Below, one piece after another: positions 35,330 to 45,380 of a DNA stretch of 64,000 nucleotides. The position numbers and the translations under genes are program-made. The DNA is from Candidatus Microthrix parvicella Bio17-1. Its GTDB lineage: Bacteria > Actinomycetota > Acidimicrobiia > Acidimicrobiales > Microtrichaceae. Under the pieces are notes generated by a model. The model searched no databases, was not told where the DNA came from, and saw nothing but the letters and a program-made list of their open reading frames with translations. Position 1 is the stretch's first letter. The number at the start of each line of letters is the position of its first letter. The stretch lies in contig NZ_AMPG01000002.1 in assembly GCF_000299415.1 (NCBI RefSeq), forward strand, positions 558,001-622,000, given 5' to 3'.

Positions 35330-36234
35330 GGGCGCTCGTCACCGGGGCCGGCGGATTCGTCGGCGGTCACCTCACCGCCCACCTCGAATCCTCAGGCGAC
35401 GAGGTCATCGGCTGGGACCGCACGCTGGAGGGCCTCGACATCACCGACGGTCCATCGGTGGCCAAAGCGCTGGCCGAGGTTCGCCCCAACGCCGTGTACC
35501 ACCTGGCGGGCGACGCCGACGTGGGAGGGAGTTGGGACCATCCGGCCGCCACGTTCCGGGCCAACGCCGAGGGCACCCTCAACGTGCTGATGGCCTGCCG
35601 GGATGCCGGGGTGGAACGCGTGCTGGTCGTCGGCTCGGCCGATGTCTACGGCCGGGTGGACGCAAGCGATCTGCCCATCACCGAGACGTGCCCGCTTCGC
35701 CCGGTCAGCCCGTACGCCGCATCCAAGGTGGCCGCCGACTTTCTGGCCGTCCAGGCCGGCCTGGGCTTCGGTTTGGAGGTCATCCGCACCCGCCCGTTCA
35801 ACCACCTGGGCCCCGGGCAGTCACCGCGTTTCGTTGCGCCGGCCCTGGCGCAGCGGGTGGCGCAGGCCGAGGTGGGTGGCGGCGGCAACATCGCGGTGGG
35901 CAACCTCACCCCGAAGCGCGACTTCACCGACGTGCGCGACGTGGTGCGCGCCTACCGGTTGTTGGTGCTCGACGGGCAGCCCGGTGAGGCCTACAACATC
36001 TGCTCGGGTGCTGCGGTGGCCGTGCAACAGCTGGTTGATGCTTTTATCGAACTGGCCACCGTCGACGTTCGTCTCACGTCCGATCCGGACCTCCAGCGTC
36101 CGGTGGACATTCCCGTGTTGCTGGGTGACGCCTCAAAGATTCGTGCCGCCACCGGCTGGACCCCCGAGATTCCGTTGGCGACCACGCTCGCCGATCTCAT
36201 GGCCACCGCCCGCGCCCGCGTCGCCACACCCTGA
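35326..36234 (+). CDS. rmd: GDP-6-deoxy-D-mannose (GDP-D-rhamnose) reductase
   Basis: The 302-residue extended SDR has the Rossmann motif VTGAGGFVGGHL, the NHLGPGQSPRFVAPALAQ segment diagnostic of Rmd-type enzymes, catalytic YAASK and the C-terminal GDASKIRAATGWTP. It would reduce GDP-4-keto-6-deoxymannose, the Gmd product, to GDP-D-rhamnose. GTG 35326 is the only canonical start in this frame after the GT39 gene, and it overlaps the stop of the short upstream ORF. Gmd is 650 bases downstream across a divergent regulator. Confidence 0.85.
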   Translation: MRALVTGAGGFVGGHLTAHLESSGDEVIGWDRTLEGLDITDGPSVAKALAEVRPNAVYHLAGDADVGGSWDHPAATFRANAEGTLNVLMACRDAGVERVLVVGSADVYGRVDASDLPITETCPLRPVSPYAASKVAADFLAVQAGLGFGLEVIRTRPFNHLGPGQSPRFVAPALAQRVAQAEVGGGGNIAVGNLTPKRDFTDVRDVVRAYRLLVLDGQPGEAYNICSGAAVAVQQLVDAFIELATVDVRLTSDPDLQRPVDIPVLLGDASKIRAATGWTPEIPLATTLADLMATARARVATP

Positions 36235-36309
36235 ACCAACCGGGCAACTCGGAACCCCGCCGGAGCGCGCACGCTGCTCCCGGGTACAGAGCGGTCGGGG
36301 TGGGAGCCG

Positions 36310-36789
36310 TCAGGGAGCGATCCGGCCCAATCGTGCAACGCGTTGGCGCGCCTCATCCAGTTGCCCGCGGCACCGCGGGTCCAGCACCCGATCCCCCAAC
36401 TCGTCCAGCCGTGACCGCCACTCGGCGACCACCCGGCGGGTCAGGTCGGGCGACTCCAAGCGAGCCAGCCACATGAGATCCCGCTCAAGCAGCGACATCT
36501 CGAGATCGATCTCGGTGTGCCGAGCAGCAACGAGGGGCAGCCGGTCGCTCTTCTGCGGCGGGTAGATGGTGCCCCGCACCAGATCATGGGGCTCCACATC
36601 AAACATCCCGGCCAACAGCACCACCGTGCGCTCCGACGGCACCGAGCGGCCAGATTCCAGGTTGGCCAACGCCACTCGGGAGATCGCCACCCGTTCGGCA
36701 AGCTCCGCCTGCGTCCAGCCGAGAACGGCACGACCGCCGGCGATCCTCTGCCCCAACGAGGCCGGCGATGCGTCCGGGGGCTCCAACAT
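36310..36789 (-). CDS. XRE-type helix-turn-helix regulator
   Basis: The 159-residue protein has an N-terminal XRE/Cro-CI DNA-binding domain (about 11-68): LGQRIAGGRAVLGWTQAELA, ERVAISRVALANLESGRSVP. A helical C-terminal half of about 90 residues is rich in Arg/Leu/Asp (LERDLMWLARLESPDLTRRV) and may mediate dimerisation. ATG 36789 is supported by a TATCTT box seven bases upstream. It is divergent from gmd across a 96-base gap and is therefore a candidate regulator of the sugar-nucleotide genes on either side. Confidence 0.85.
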   Translation of the reverse strand: MLEPPDASPASLGQRIAGGRAVLGWTQAELAERVAISRVALANLESGRSVPSERTVVLLAGMFDVEPHDLVRGTIYPPQKSDRLPLVAARHTEIDLEMSLLERDLMWLARLESPDLTRRVVAEWRSRLDELGDRVLDPRCRGQLDEARQRVARLGRIAP

Positions 36790-36796
36790 GCCGCCA

Positions 36797-36802
36797 AAGA
36801 TA
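36797..36802 (-). promoter_or_regulatory. -10 element of the XRE regulator
   Basis: Minus-strand TATCTT with seven bases to ATG 36789, a leaderless arrangement. Confidence 0.5.
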
Positions 36803-36840
36803 CACCCGCTGAAGATCATGGCCCAGCGCACCGGTGTTAA

Positions 36841-38823
<1,983 letters not shown>

Positions 38824-38827
<4 letters not shown>

Positions 38828-39549
38828 CCGGGCTGCAACTGCTGCCGATCCCCGGGATCCCCGAGGTGCGCCCAGGTGACGACCTTGGCGCCTTGGTCGC
38901 GGACGGCGCACTGGCCTCGGTTGGCCTGCTCGACGGCGACGTGGTGGTCGTCACCCAGAAGGTCGTCAGCAAGGCCGAGAACGCCCTGGTGGCGATCGAC
39001 CCCACCGACCCCCACGCACACAGACGGCTGGTCGCCGGCCAGTCCCGTCGCATCCTGCGTCGACGGGGCGACCTGGTGATCTCCGAGACCCACCACGGGT
39101 ATGTGTGTGCCAACGCCGGCATCGATGTGTCCAACGTGGAGCCGGGCACCGCCGCGTTGCTTCCGGAGGACTCCGACCGGTCGGCGCGCCGCCTCCGCGA
39201 CGTGTTCGTGCACCGTTACGGCATCGCCTGTGGAGTGATCGTCTCGGACACCTTCGGTCGGCCCTGGAGGCGCGGCGTCACCGACGTGGCGCTGGGCTCG
39301 GCGGGAATCCGTCCCATCCTCGACCTGCGGGGCACCAACGACGCGCTCGGTCGTGAGTTGGCGGTCACCGAGGTGGGCCTGGTGGACGAATTGGCCGGTG
39401 CCGCCGACCTGGTGATGGGCAAGTCATCCGGAATCGCAGCCGCCATCGTGCGTGGTGTGGAACCTGCATGGCTGGACGTGAGCGACCTCGACGTCGACGG
39501 CGTGGTGCCCAACATCGTGCGCTCCCCCGCCGAGGATCTCTTCAGGTAA
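38824..39549 (+). CDS. cofE: Coenzyme F420:L-glutamate ligase
   Basis: CofE adds glutamate residues to F420-0 using GTP. The 241-residue protein has the family opening LLPIPGIPEVRPGDDL, then VVVVTQKVVSKAEN, DLVISETHHGYVCANAGIDV and IVSDTFGRPWRRGVTDVALG. GTG 38824 overlaps the cofD stop. Mycobacterial FbiB has an additional nitroreductase-like C-terminal domain of about 200 residues; here the protein stops after the ligase, as in archaeal CofE. The enzyme that reduces dehydro-F420 must be elsewhere. Confidence 0.95.
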
Positions 39550-39557
39550 CGCGCGCC

Positions 39558-41003
39558 TCACCGAAGCGGAATCCAGTTGCCGTGAAAGCCCAGCGGCACC
39601 CGCACGGGCAGATGCACCTGGGCCACGGCACCCGCGGTGGGATCCTCGGCCGGGAGCACATCCAGGGTGGTGGTGCCCTCGGCCCGGTCGCCGACCAGCA
39701 TCAGGTACCAGCCGTCGTCCTCGGCGGCGCCGTCGCTGCGGGGCACGAACACCGCCTCCCCGGGGGCGCGACCGGCACCCATCGGCACGTCGGTGGCCGT
39801 CACCGCGTCCGTACGCTCATTGGGGCCCGACAGGTCACCGCCCAGAAAGTCGTAGCGCACCAGCCCCGAGTCCTCCCACGCCAGGTTGTCACCGCCCGAC
39901 GACAGCACGTTGGCCCAACCGAACCGGGCGGGTCGCCCCACCAGGCGCTCGTCGACCCGGGGAAACTCGATGGGCCGATCGTCCAACCGGGTCTCCCGAA
40001 CCGGCCCGCTCGGTTCGCCATCGGGCCCAAGCCGCAGGCGCCAGCGCCACAACGATGACGGGCCCTCGTCAGGCCCGTGCAGGTCGGTGCGAAACATCGA
40101 GGGATGACGCACGACGTCCAGTGTCACCTCGAGGGAACCGTCAGCGACCCGGGACTCGCGGGCGTTCATCGGGTGAAAGACGTAGCAGGGGTCCACATCG
40201 AACCAGCGCACCTCCTCCGGTTGCCCACCCAGGGGCATCACCCCCACCCGCGCTCCGTACGCGTCGTCCCACACGTACGGAAACGACGACGTGCCGGCGG
40301 CGACCACATCGAGGTTGAAGGTGACCGGAAGGTCATAGATCACCAGATGCCCCTCGGTGATCGAGCAGTCATGGCACATCGGGTTGCCCGGCACCGGAAC
40401 GTCGACCCGGTGGATCACCGCCCCCCGGGTCGGGTCGATCACCGTGTACTCCAACACGTTGGGTCGTGCCCAGTGGTAGCCGATGGCATGCAGCAGGCCG
40501 GTCCCGGGGTCCACTTTGGGGTGGGCGGTGTAGCCGTGGGGCAGGCTGCCCCCCAGGTCGGTGTGAGCAATGGTGTCCAGCCGGTCACCCAGTTCCACCG
40601 GCCGGGCCCCCGCCTCAACGATGGCCAGCGTGCGGCCGCCCAAGCCGATGACGTTGGTGTTGGCGGTCTCCATGCCGCCGTGGCGATCCCCCGGCGCCGC
40701 TGCCTCCCCCAGCAGTTCGCTCACCTTGGTCGAGCGGACCCACCTGTTGCGGTACCACTCGGCCCGGCCGTCTCGTAGGCGCAGCCCGTGCACCATGGCG
40801 TCGCCGAGAAACCAGTGGTAGGTCGCCGGGTCGACCGGGCCTAGCGGATTTGGCCCATTGCGCAGGTAGCGACCGTCGAGTTCGGGTGGCAGCGTTCCGG
40901 TGACCCTGAGGTCGGTCAGGGTCACCTCCTCGGCGACCGGCGCGTAGGCGCCCTCGAGGTAGCGGTTGCTGGGCGGACTGGTTTCCGGGGCAGAGGCGGC
41001 CAT
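39558..41003 (-). CDS. Carotenoid cleavage oxygenase family protein
   Basis: The 481-residue beta-propeller protein belongs to the Fe(II) carotenoid/stilbene oxygenase family. Histidine ligand regions are visible: LPHGYTAHPKVDP, CHDCSITEGHLVIYDLPV, YVFHPMNARE and the C-terminal GFHGNWIP. The family entry LDGRYLRNGPNPLGP is also clear. It would cleave a conjugated double bond of a carotenoid or related compound with O2. ATG 41003 follows a TACCGT box by five bases; the longer open frame upstream is on the strand opposite the dehydrogenase gene and is not family-like. Confidence 0.92.
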   Translation of the reverse strand: MAASAPETSPPSNRYLEGAYAPVAEEVTLTDLRVTGTLPPELDGRYLRNGPNPLGPVDPATYHWFLGDAMVHGLRLRDGRAEWYRNRWVRSTKVSELLGEAAAPGDRHGGMETANTNVIGLGGRTLAIVEAGARPVELGDRLDTIAHTDLGGSLPHGYTAHPKVDPGTGLLHAIGYHWARPNVLEYTVIDPTRGAVIHRVDVPVPGNPMCHDCSITEGHLVIYDLPVTFNLDVVAAGTSSFPYVWDDAYGARVGVMPLGGQPEEVRWFDVDPCYVFHPMNARESRVADGSLEVTLDVVRHPSMFRTDLHGPDEGPSSLWRWRLRLGPDGEPSGPVRETRLDDRPIEFPRVDERLVGRPARFGWANVLSSGGDNLAWEDSGLVRYDFLGGDLSGPNERTDAVTATDVPMGAGRAPGEAVFVPRSDGAAEDDGWYLMLVGDRAEGTTTLDVLPAEDPTAGAVAQVHLPVRVPLGFHGNWIPLR

Positions 41004-41008
41004 GGCCA

Positions 41009-41014
41009 ACGGTA
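41009..41014 (-). promoter_or_regulatory. -10 element of the carotenoid oxygenase gene
   Basis: Minus-strand TACCGT, five bases before ATG 41003. It shares bases 41013-41014 with the -10 box of the divergent dehydrogenase. Confidence 0.45.
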
Positions 41015-41018
41015 ACCT
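41013..41018 (+). promoter_or_regulatory. -10 element of the divergent dehydrogenase gene
   Basis: TAACCT ends seven bases before ATG 41026. The two start codons are only 22 bases apart and the two -10 boxes overlap. Confidence 0.45.
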
Positions 41019-41025
41019 TGGCTCC

Positions 41026-42033
41026 ATGGTTTCGTCCGTGAATCGCCCCCCGTCACCCGAACGCCTCGACGGTGCCGTCGCGGTGATCACCGGTTGCAAC
41101 TCCGGCATCGGGCTGGAGACGGCGGTGGCCCTCGCCTCACGGGGCGCCCAAATCATCGGTGCGGTCCGCAACCCGGCCAAGGGCGAGCGGGCCCTGGCCC
41201 AGATCATCGAGCGGTCCGGGAGTGATGCGGTGGAGATGCGGCCGCTGGACCTGGCCGACCTCAACACGGTGACGGCGCTGGTCGACTCGCTCGGCGGTGA
41301 GCCGATCGACCTGCTGATCAACAACGCCGGCATCATCCAGGGGCAACGCACCGAAACCGCCCAGGGCTTCGAGACCACCTTTGGCGTCAACCATCTGGGC
41401 CACTTCATGCTGACCCGTCTGCTTCTTGCCCAGCTGCGAGGCGTGTCCGACCCCGCACCCGAGGATCCCCTGCAACGGCGGGCGATACCCAGCCGCATCG
41501 TCAACCTGGCGTCCGGCGCCCACCACTACGCCCGTGGCGGCATTCGTTTCGATCGCCTCGCACGCCGTCACGGCCGCTTCAACACCTTCGGCGTGTACGG
41601 CGAGTCGAAGCTGGCCAACGTGCTGTTCACCCGCAGCCTGGCCGACAGGCTGGACCCGGCCCGGGTGGTGGCACACTCGGTGCACCCCGGCGGGGTGGCC
41701 AGCGAGTTCGGCATGGATGGCGATGTCTCGTCCCGCCTGGAACGGTGGATCCGTCCCATCGAACAGCGCGTGCTGATCACCCCGGAGCAGGGCGCCGAAA
41801 CGTCGGTGTTCGTTGCCACCTCGGTGCTGTGCGGCCGTTCGAGCGGCATCTACTGGGTGCGCAAGCGTCCAGGCACGCTCAGCCGCTGGGCCCGCTCCAC
41901 CGCCCACGCAGAGCACTTGTGGGACCTCTCCGAACGACTACTCGCTCAGGCCGGGTTCGCCGTACCACCCGTGCCGGTGACCACCCCGGTGTCCGGAGAG
42001 CCGCCGCTGACGGCGGGCTTCGCCCTCGGATGA
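41026..42033 (+). CDS. Short-chain dehydrogenase, retinol/protochlorophyllide reductase-like
   Basis: The 335-residue SDR has ITGCNSGIGLETAVALASRG, NNAGIIQGQR, FGVNHLGHFMLTRLLL, the catalytic serine in NLASGAHH and YGESKLANVLF. This pattern matches the retinol dehydrogenase/WWOX/protochlorophyllide-reductase branch. Given the divergent carotenoid oxygenase, a substrate such as a retinal-type aldehyde is plausible but inferred. ATG 41026 is chosen on the TAACCT box; an ATG at 41002 would start inside the oxygenase start codon. Confidence 0.88.
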   Translation: MVSSVNRPPSPERLDGAVAVITGCNSGIGLETAVALASRGAQIIGAVRNPAKGERALAQIIERSGSDAVEMRPLDLADLNTVTALVDSLGGEPIDLLINNAGIIQGQRTETAQGFETTFGVNHLGHFMLTRLLLAQLRGVSDPAPEDPLQRRAIPSRIVNLASGAHHYARGGIRFDRLARRHGRFNTFGVYGESKLANVLFTRSLADRLDPARVVAHSVHPGGVASEFGMDGDVSSRLERWIRPIEQRVLITPEQGAETSVFVATSVLCGRSSGIYWVRKRPGTLSRWARSTAHAEHLWDLSERLLAQAGFAVPPVPVTTPVSGEPPLTAGFALG

Positions 42034-42046
42034 GTTCGAGTGGGGC

Positions 42047-43063
42047 TCACTCGGGCCAGGAGTCCCGCGGCGGGCATACGCCGTCGATCAGTTCCGTCCC
42101 GGCGGGCACCGACTGCCCAAAGCCGACGACGCTGTGTTCGCTCAGGCTGGAGCGCTCGGAGATCGTGGAACGCCCTCCCACCAGCGAGTCCAGCACCGTG
42201 GCTCCGGCGGCAATCGTTGATCCCGCCAGCACGACCGATCGCTCCACCCGTGCGCCGGCTGCCACGACGACCTCGGCCCCGATCACCGAGTCGATCACCT
42301 GGGCGTCCGGGTGTACCCGCGCCGAGGCGTGCACGCCGACACCGCTGAAGGTCCGCTTTCCGGCCAGCACGTCCAGGTTGGCCTGAAGCAGCGTCTCGGG
42401 TGTGCCGGCGTCCAGCCAGTAGGCATCGCTTGCCAGCGCGTACAAGGCCCGGTCGGCGGCCAGCGCCGGAAACACCTCCCGCTCAACCGACACCCGTCGG
42501 CCGGGCTCGATGCGGTCGAGAACCGAAGGCTCCATCACGTAGGTTCCGGCGTTGATGTTGTTGGAGGGCGCCGTGCCAGGTTCGGGCTTCTCAACGAAGT
42601 CGATCACCGAGTGATCATCCCGTGTGGGCACAACGCCGAAGCGTGACGGGTCGTCCACCGGCGTGAGCGCAATCGTGGCCTCGGCGCCGCAGCGCTCGTG
42701 GTGGTTCCACAGTTCTGTCACATCCAGGTCGGTGAGCACGTCGCCGTTGACCACCAGGAACCGCTCGTCCAGCCCGGATTCCTCGGCGGCAAAGCGGAGG
42801 GCGCCGGCGGTGTCCAGGGGCTCGGGCTCGACCGCATAGTGCAAGGTGACCCCGGCGCAAGAGCCGTAGGGGTAGGCCTCGACGAACGTGTCGGGGCGAT
42901 ATCCCAGCGACAGCACCACCTCGGTGACACCCGACTTGCCCAGGCGCCCCACAACCCGCTCGAGCATGGTGGTGTGCACCACCGGCAACATCTGTTTTGG
43001 CAGGGTCAGCGTGAGGGGACGCAGACGGGTGCCGAAGCCCCCAACCAACACGATGGCGCGCAC
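42047..43063 (-). CDS. Mannose-1-phosphate guanylyltransferase-like NDP-sugar pyrophosphorylase
   Basis: The 338-residue enzyme has an N-terminal nucleotidyltransferase domain with VLVGGFGTRLRPLTLTLPKQ, LVVNGDVLTDLD and VEKPEPGTAPSNNINAGTYV, and a C-terminal left-handed beta-helix (about 245-320) of hexapeptide repeats such as DAQVIDSVIGAEVVVAAGA. This two-domain form is the actinobacterial GDP-mannose/NDP-sugar synthase type. It probably makes GDP-mannose from the ManB product, connecting manB to gmd; nucleotide and sugar specificity cannot be proven by eye. GTG start 43063, 14 bases after the upstream gene. Confidence 0.88.
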   Translation of the reverse strand: MRAIVLVGGFGTRLRPLTLTLPKQMLPVVHTTMLERVVGRLGKSGVTEVVLSLGYRPDTFVEAYPYGSCAGVTLHYAVEPEPLDTAGALRFAAEESGLDERFLVVNGDVLTDLDVTELWNHHERCGAEATIALTPVDDPSRFGVVPTRDDHSVIDFVEKPEPGTAPSNNINAGTYVMEPSVLDRIEPGRRVSVEREVFPALAADRALYALASDAYWLDAGTPETLLQANLDVLAGKRTFSGVGVHASARVHPDAQVIDSVIGAEVVVAAGARVERSVVLAGSTIAAGATVLDSLVGGRSTISERSSLSEHSVVGFGQSVPAGTELIDGVCPPRDSWPE

Positions 43064-43077
43064 GGGCGTGGGCCTGA

Positions 43078-43980
43078 TCAGCCGGCGGCCGAGGTGGCCG
43101 GCGCCTTCTCGGTTGGCGCCGCAGTGCTTGGAGCAGCATCGGTCGGAGCCGCATCGGTGGGTGGCTTGATGGGCGCCGGTACCGATTCTCCCGTGACCGG
43201 CGGAACCACACCCTGATCACCCGAGCCGGGCGCACCGCTTCCGTCGGGCTCAAGCTGATCGCTCGGGTTCTTCAGTTCCTCCATGCTGGGCGGCAACAGG
43301 TCACCCTTGCGCTTGGAGGCCACGCTGTCGACCTGGCTCGCCGGCAGGAACGCCATGGTCCAAGCCTGACCGTCGGTGCGAATGGACAGGCCGTCGAAGC
43401 CCTCTTTGTGCACGGTTGGCACGGTCTCGGGCCCGGCCTGGGGTGGGTACTCCAACAGCACCCATTGGCCCTTCTCGGTCTTCTTCTTGGCCTTATCGCC
43501 CACGTTGCAGGTGTCCTTGCCGGACTGCCAGGTCTTTTTCTTCTCAGTGGATCCGGCGGGCAGCACGACCTTTTGGCCGGTTGCCTCCAGGCCCACCATT
43601 TCGAAGAACTTGCCCATCTGGGCGTTGCCGCCCGAGGAACTTTGCAGGTAGGGGTGGATGTGGATGAGGCCATCGGCATGGGAGTGAATACCGGTGGTGT
43701 CGGGGCCGGCATCGCTCAGCGGTTCGATGAACTTGTCACACAGGTAGATGCCGAAGGCGTTGTGGAAGTGGTCGCCCGGGCTGCCCGGCAGGTTCACCTT
43801 GGGGCTGGACACCGCAGCGGCCCGATACGAGCCGCGGGCGAAGATGATCAGGGTGACACCGACCACGGTGATGGCCACCAGGAGCAGTGCGAAACCCACG
43901 GGGCGCCGTTGGCCGGCGGCGCGGGTGACGCCGGCTCGCTGGACGCGCTGGATCTTTCGGAGGGAGCGCTGAGAATCCAT
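43078..43980 (-). CDS. Membrane-anchored His-rich protein of unknown function
   Basis: The 300-residue protein has one N-terminal transmembrane helix (about 28-48, FALLLVAITVVGVTLIIFAR) and an extracellular domain with a striking histidine-rich block: GDHFHNAFGIYLCDKFIEPL followed by GIHSHADGLIHIHPY. Two cysteines (YLCDKF and DTCNVGD) could pair. The last 65 residues are Pro/Ala/Thr-rich with TDAAP repeats. I do not know a named family. The His cluster suggests metal binding. It is read in the same operon as the downstream pyrophosphorylase. Confidence 0.7.
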   Translation of the reverse strand: MDSQRSLRKIQRVQRAGVTRAAGQRRPVGFALLLVAITVVGVTLIIFARGSYRAAAVSSPKVNLPGSPGDHFHNAFGIYLCDKFIEPLSDAGPDTTGIHSHADGLIHIHPYLQSSSGGNAQMGKFFEMVGLEATGQKVVLPAGSTEKKKTWQSGKDTCNVGDKAKKKTEKGQWVLLEYPPQAGPETVPTVHKEGFDGLSIRTDGQAWTMAFLPASQVDSVASKRKGDLLPPSMEELKNPSDQLEPDGSGAPGSGDQGVVPPVTGESVPAPIKPPTDAAPTDAAPSTAAPTEKAPATSAAG

Positions 43981-44068
43981 GAGTGGTCCACGCTACTGCA
44001 CCGGGGCGGCCGAGCCACCAGTGCGCCCGCCCCAACCTCCACGTCCTCTCAGCTGGAGTCGGCTGGAG

Positions 44069-45349
44069 TCAGGGCCGGGCGATCAGTCGGGCAAAGAGGT
44101 CCTCGTAGGCCTCGGCGACCGACGCCGGGGACAACCAGCGTTCCACCCAACTCCGTCCCGACGCTCCCATCGACCTTCTGCGATCCGGGTCGTCAACCAA
44201 CGCCGCAATGGCGTCGTGCAGTTCGTCCACCGAGCCCGGGGTCGCCGCCAGGCCTGCTTCGGCGTCGGCGAGCACCCGGGTGACCTCGGTATCGGCATCC
44301 ACCGAGGCCACCACCGGACGACCGGCGGCGAGGATCGAATACATCTTGGACGGCACCGACGACCGTGCCAGCCCGTGCTTCAACAGGATCGTGTGAATGT
44401 CGGCGGCAGCCAGCACCTCCGACAACCGTTCCCTCGGTTGCATCGGCACGAACACCACATTGTCCAGCCGGGCTGCGGCGCGCCTGACCGATTCCAGCGT
44501 GGTGCCGCCACCGTTGATGACGAACACCACATCACTTCGATCAGCCATACGTCGGGCCACCTCGACGAGCAGTTCCACCGGTTGGGACAAGCCGATGTTG
44601 CCCGCGTACGTCACCACCGTGCGGTCACCGAGGCCGAACTCGCTGCGGTAGGCCACGTCGGTGCTGCCGGGCCTCACCCGCTCGGTGTCCACGAAGTTCG
44701 GGATCACCTCCACTTTGCTGTCCCCGCCGGCGACCCTGCCGGGGACGGCCTCGGTGGATCCGTCGAACGCCGGGACCTCACCCAGCTTGGCCGCCACGTT
44801 TCGCTTGAGGTCCTCGGACAGCACGGTCACCGCATCGGCCCGGCGGTATAGAAACCGCTCGGCCGCCGAGGCGGCCCTGATCACCCGCTGGTTGGTGATC
44901 GCGCCCACCTCCACCGCCACGTCCGGAAACACGTCCTGGATGTTGAAGACGAACGGAATCCGGCGGGCCCGCGCCACCAGCACGCCGGGAAAGCCCAGCG
45001 GCAACGGGGGCGACATGGCCAGCACCACATCGGGACGCCGGCGGATGAACAGGCTGCGCAGCGTCGCCAGGGCGGTGAAGCCCCCGAAGGCCAACGCACG
45101 GGCCGGGATGTTGGACTTGTCGGTTGGAAACGGGTGAAGTCGGCTGACGGCCCCCCACTCGGTCGCCTCCGTGCGCACCAAACGGCCGCCCCACCCGGGC
45201 TCCACCCGATGGTTGCGGTACCAGGGCAACGCGGTGATCACATGGATCGTATGCCCGCGGTCGGCAAGACCACCCACGATGGAGGTGATCACCTCGCCGG
45301 TGGGAGCCACATCCGGCGCAAAGTGAGGCGCGATCACCAGCACCTTCAC
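44069..45349 (-). CDS. GT4 glycosyltransferase (WbuB-like)
   Basis: The 426-residue GT-B enzyme begins KVLVIAPHFAPDVAPTGEV, carries an N-terminal acceptor-binding domain with FNIQDVFPDVAVEVGA, and a C-terminal donor domain with VVTYAGNIGLSQPVELLVEV, FVPMQPRERLSEVLAAADI, and SVPSKMYSILAAGRPVVASV. These match the WbuB/WcaL-type GT4 enzymes that add aminosugars or deoxysugars in O-antigen synthesis. GTG 45349 places the first beta strand at the N-terminus; the upstream frame enters the next gene. Last gene of a three-gene GT4 run. Confidence 0.9.
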   Translation of the reverse strand: MKVLVIAPHFAPDVAPTGEVITSIVGGLADRGHTIHVITALPWYRNHRVEPGWGGRLVRTEATEWGAVSRLHPFPTDKSNIPARALAFGGFTALATLRSLFIRRRPDVVLAMSPPLPLGFPGVLVARARRIPFVFNIQDVFPDVAVEVGAITNQRVIRAASAAERFLYRRADAVTVLSEDLKRNVAAKLGEVPAFDGSTEAVPGRVAGGDSKVEVIPNFVDTERVRPGSTDVAYRSEFGLGDRTVVTYAGNIGLSQPVELLVEVARRMADRSDVVFVINGGGTTLESVRRAAARLDNVVFVPMQPRERLSEVLAAADIHTILLKHGLARSSVPSKMYSILAAGRPVVASVDADTEVTRVLADAEAGLAATPGSVDELHDAIAALVDDPDRRRSMGASGRSWVERWLSPASVAEAYEDLFARLIARP

Positions 45350-45380
45350 GAGGTCTGTCCACTGGTGGGAAATTGGTGTG

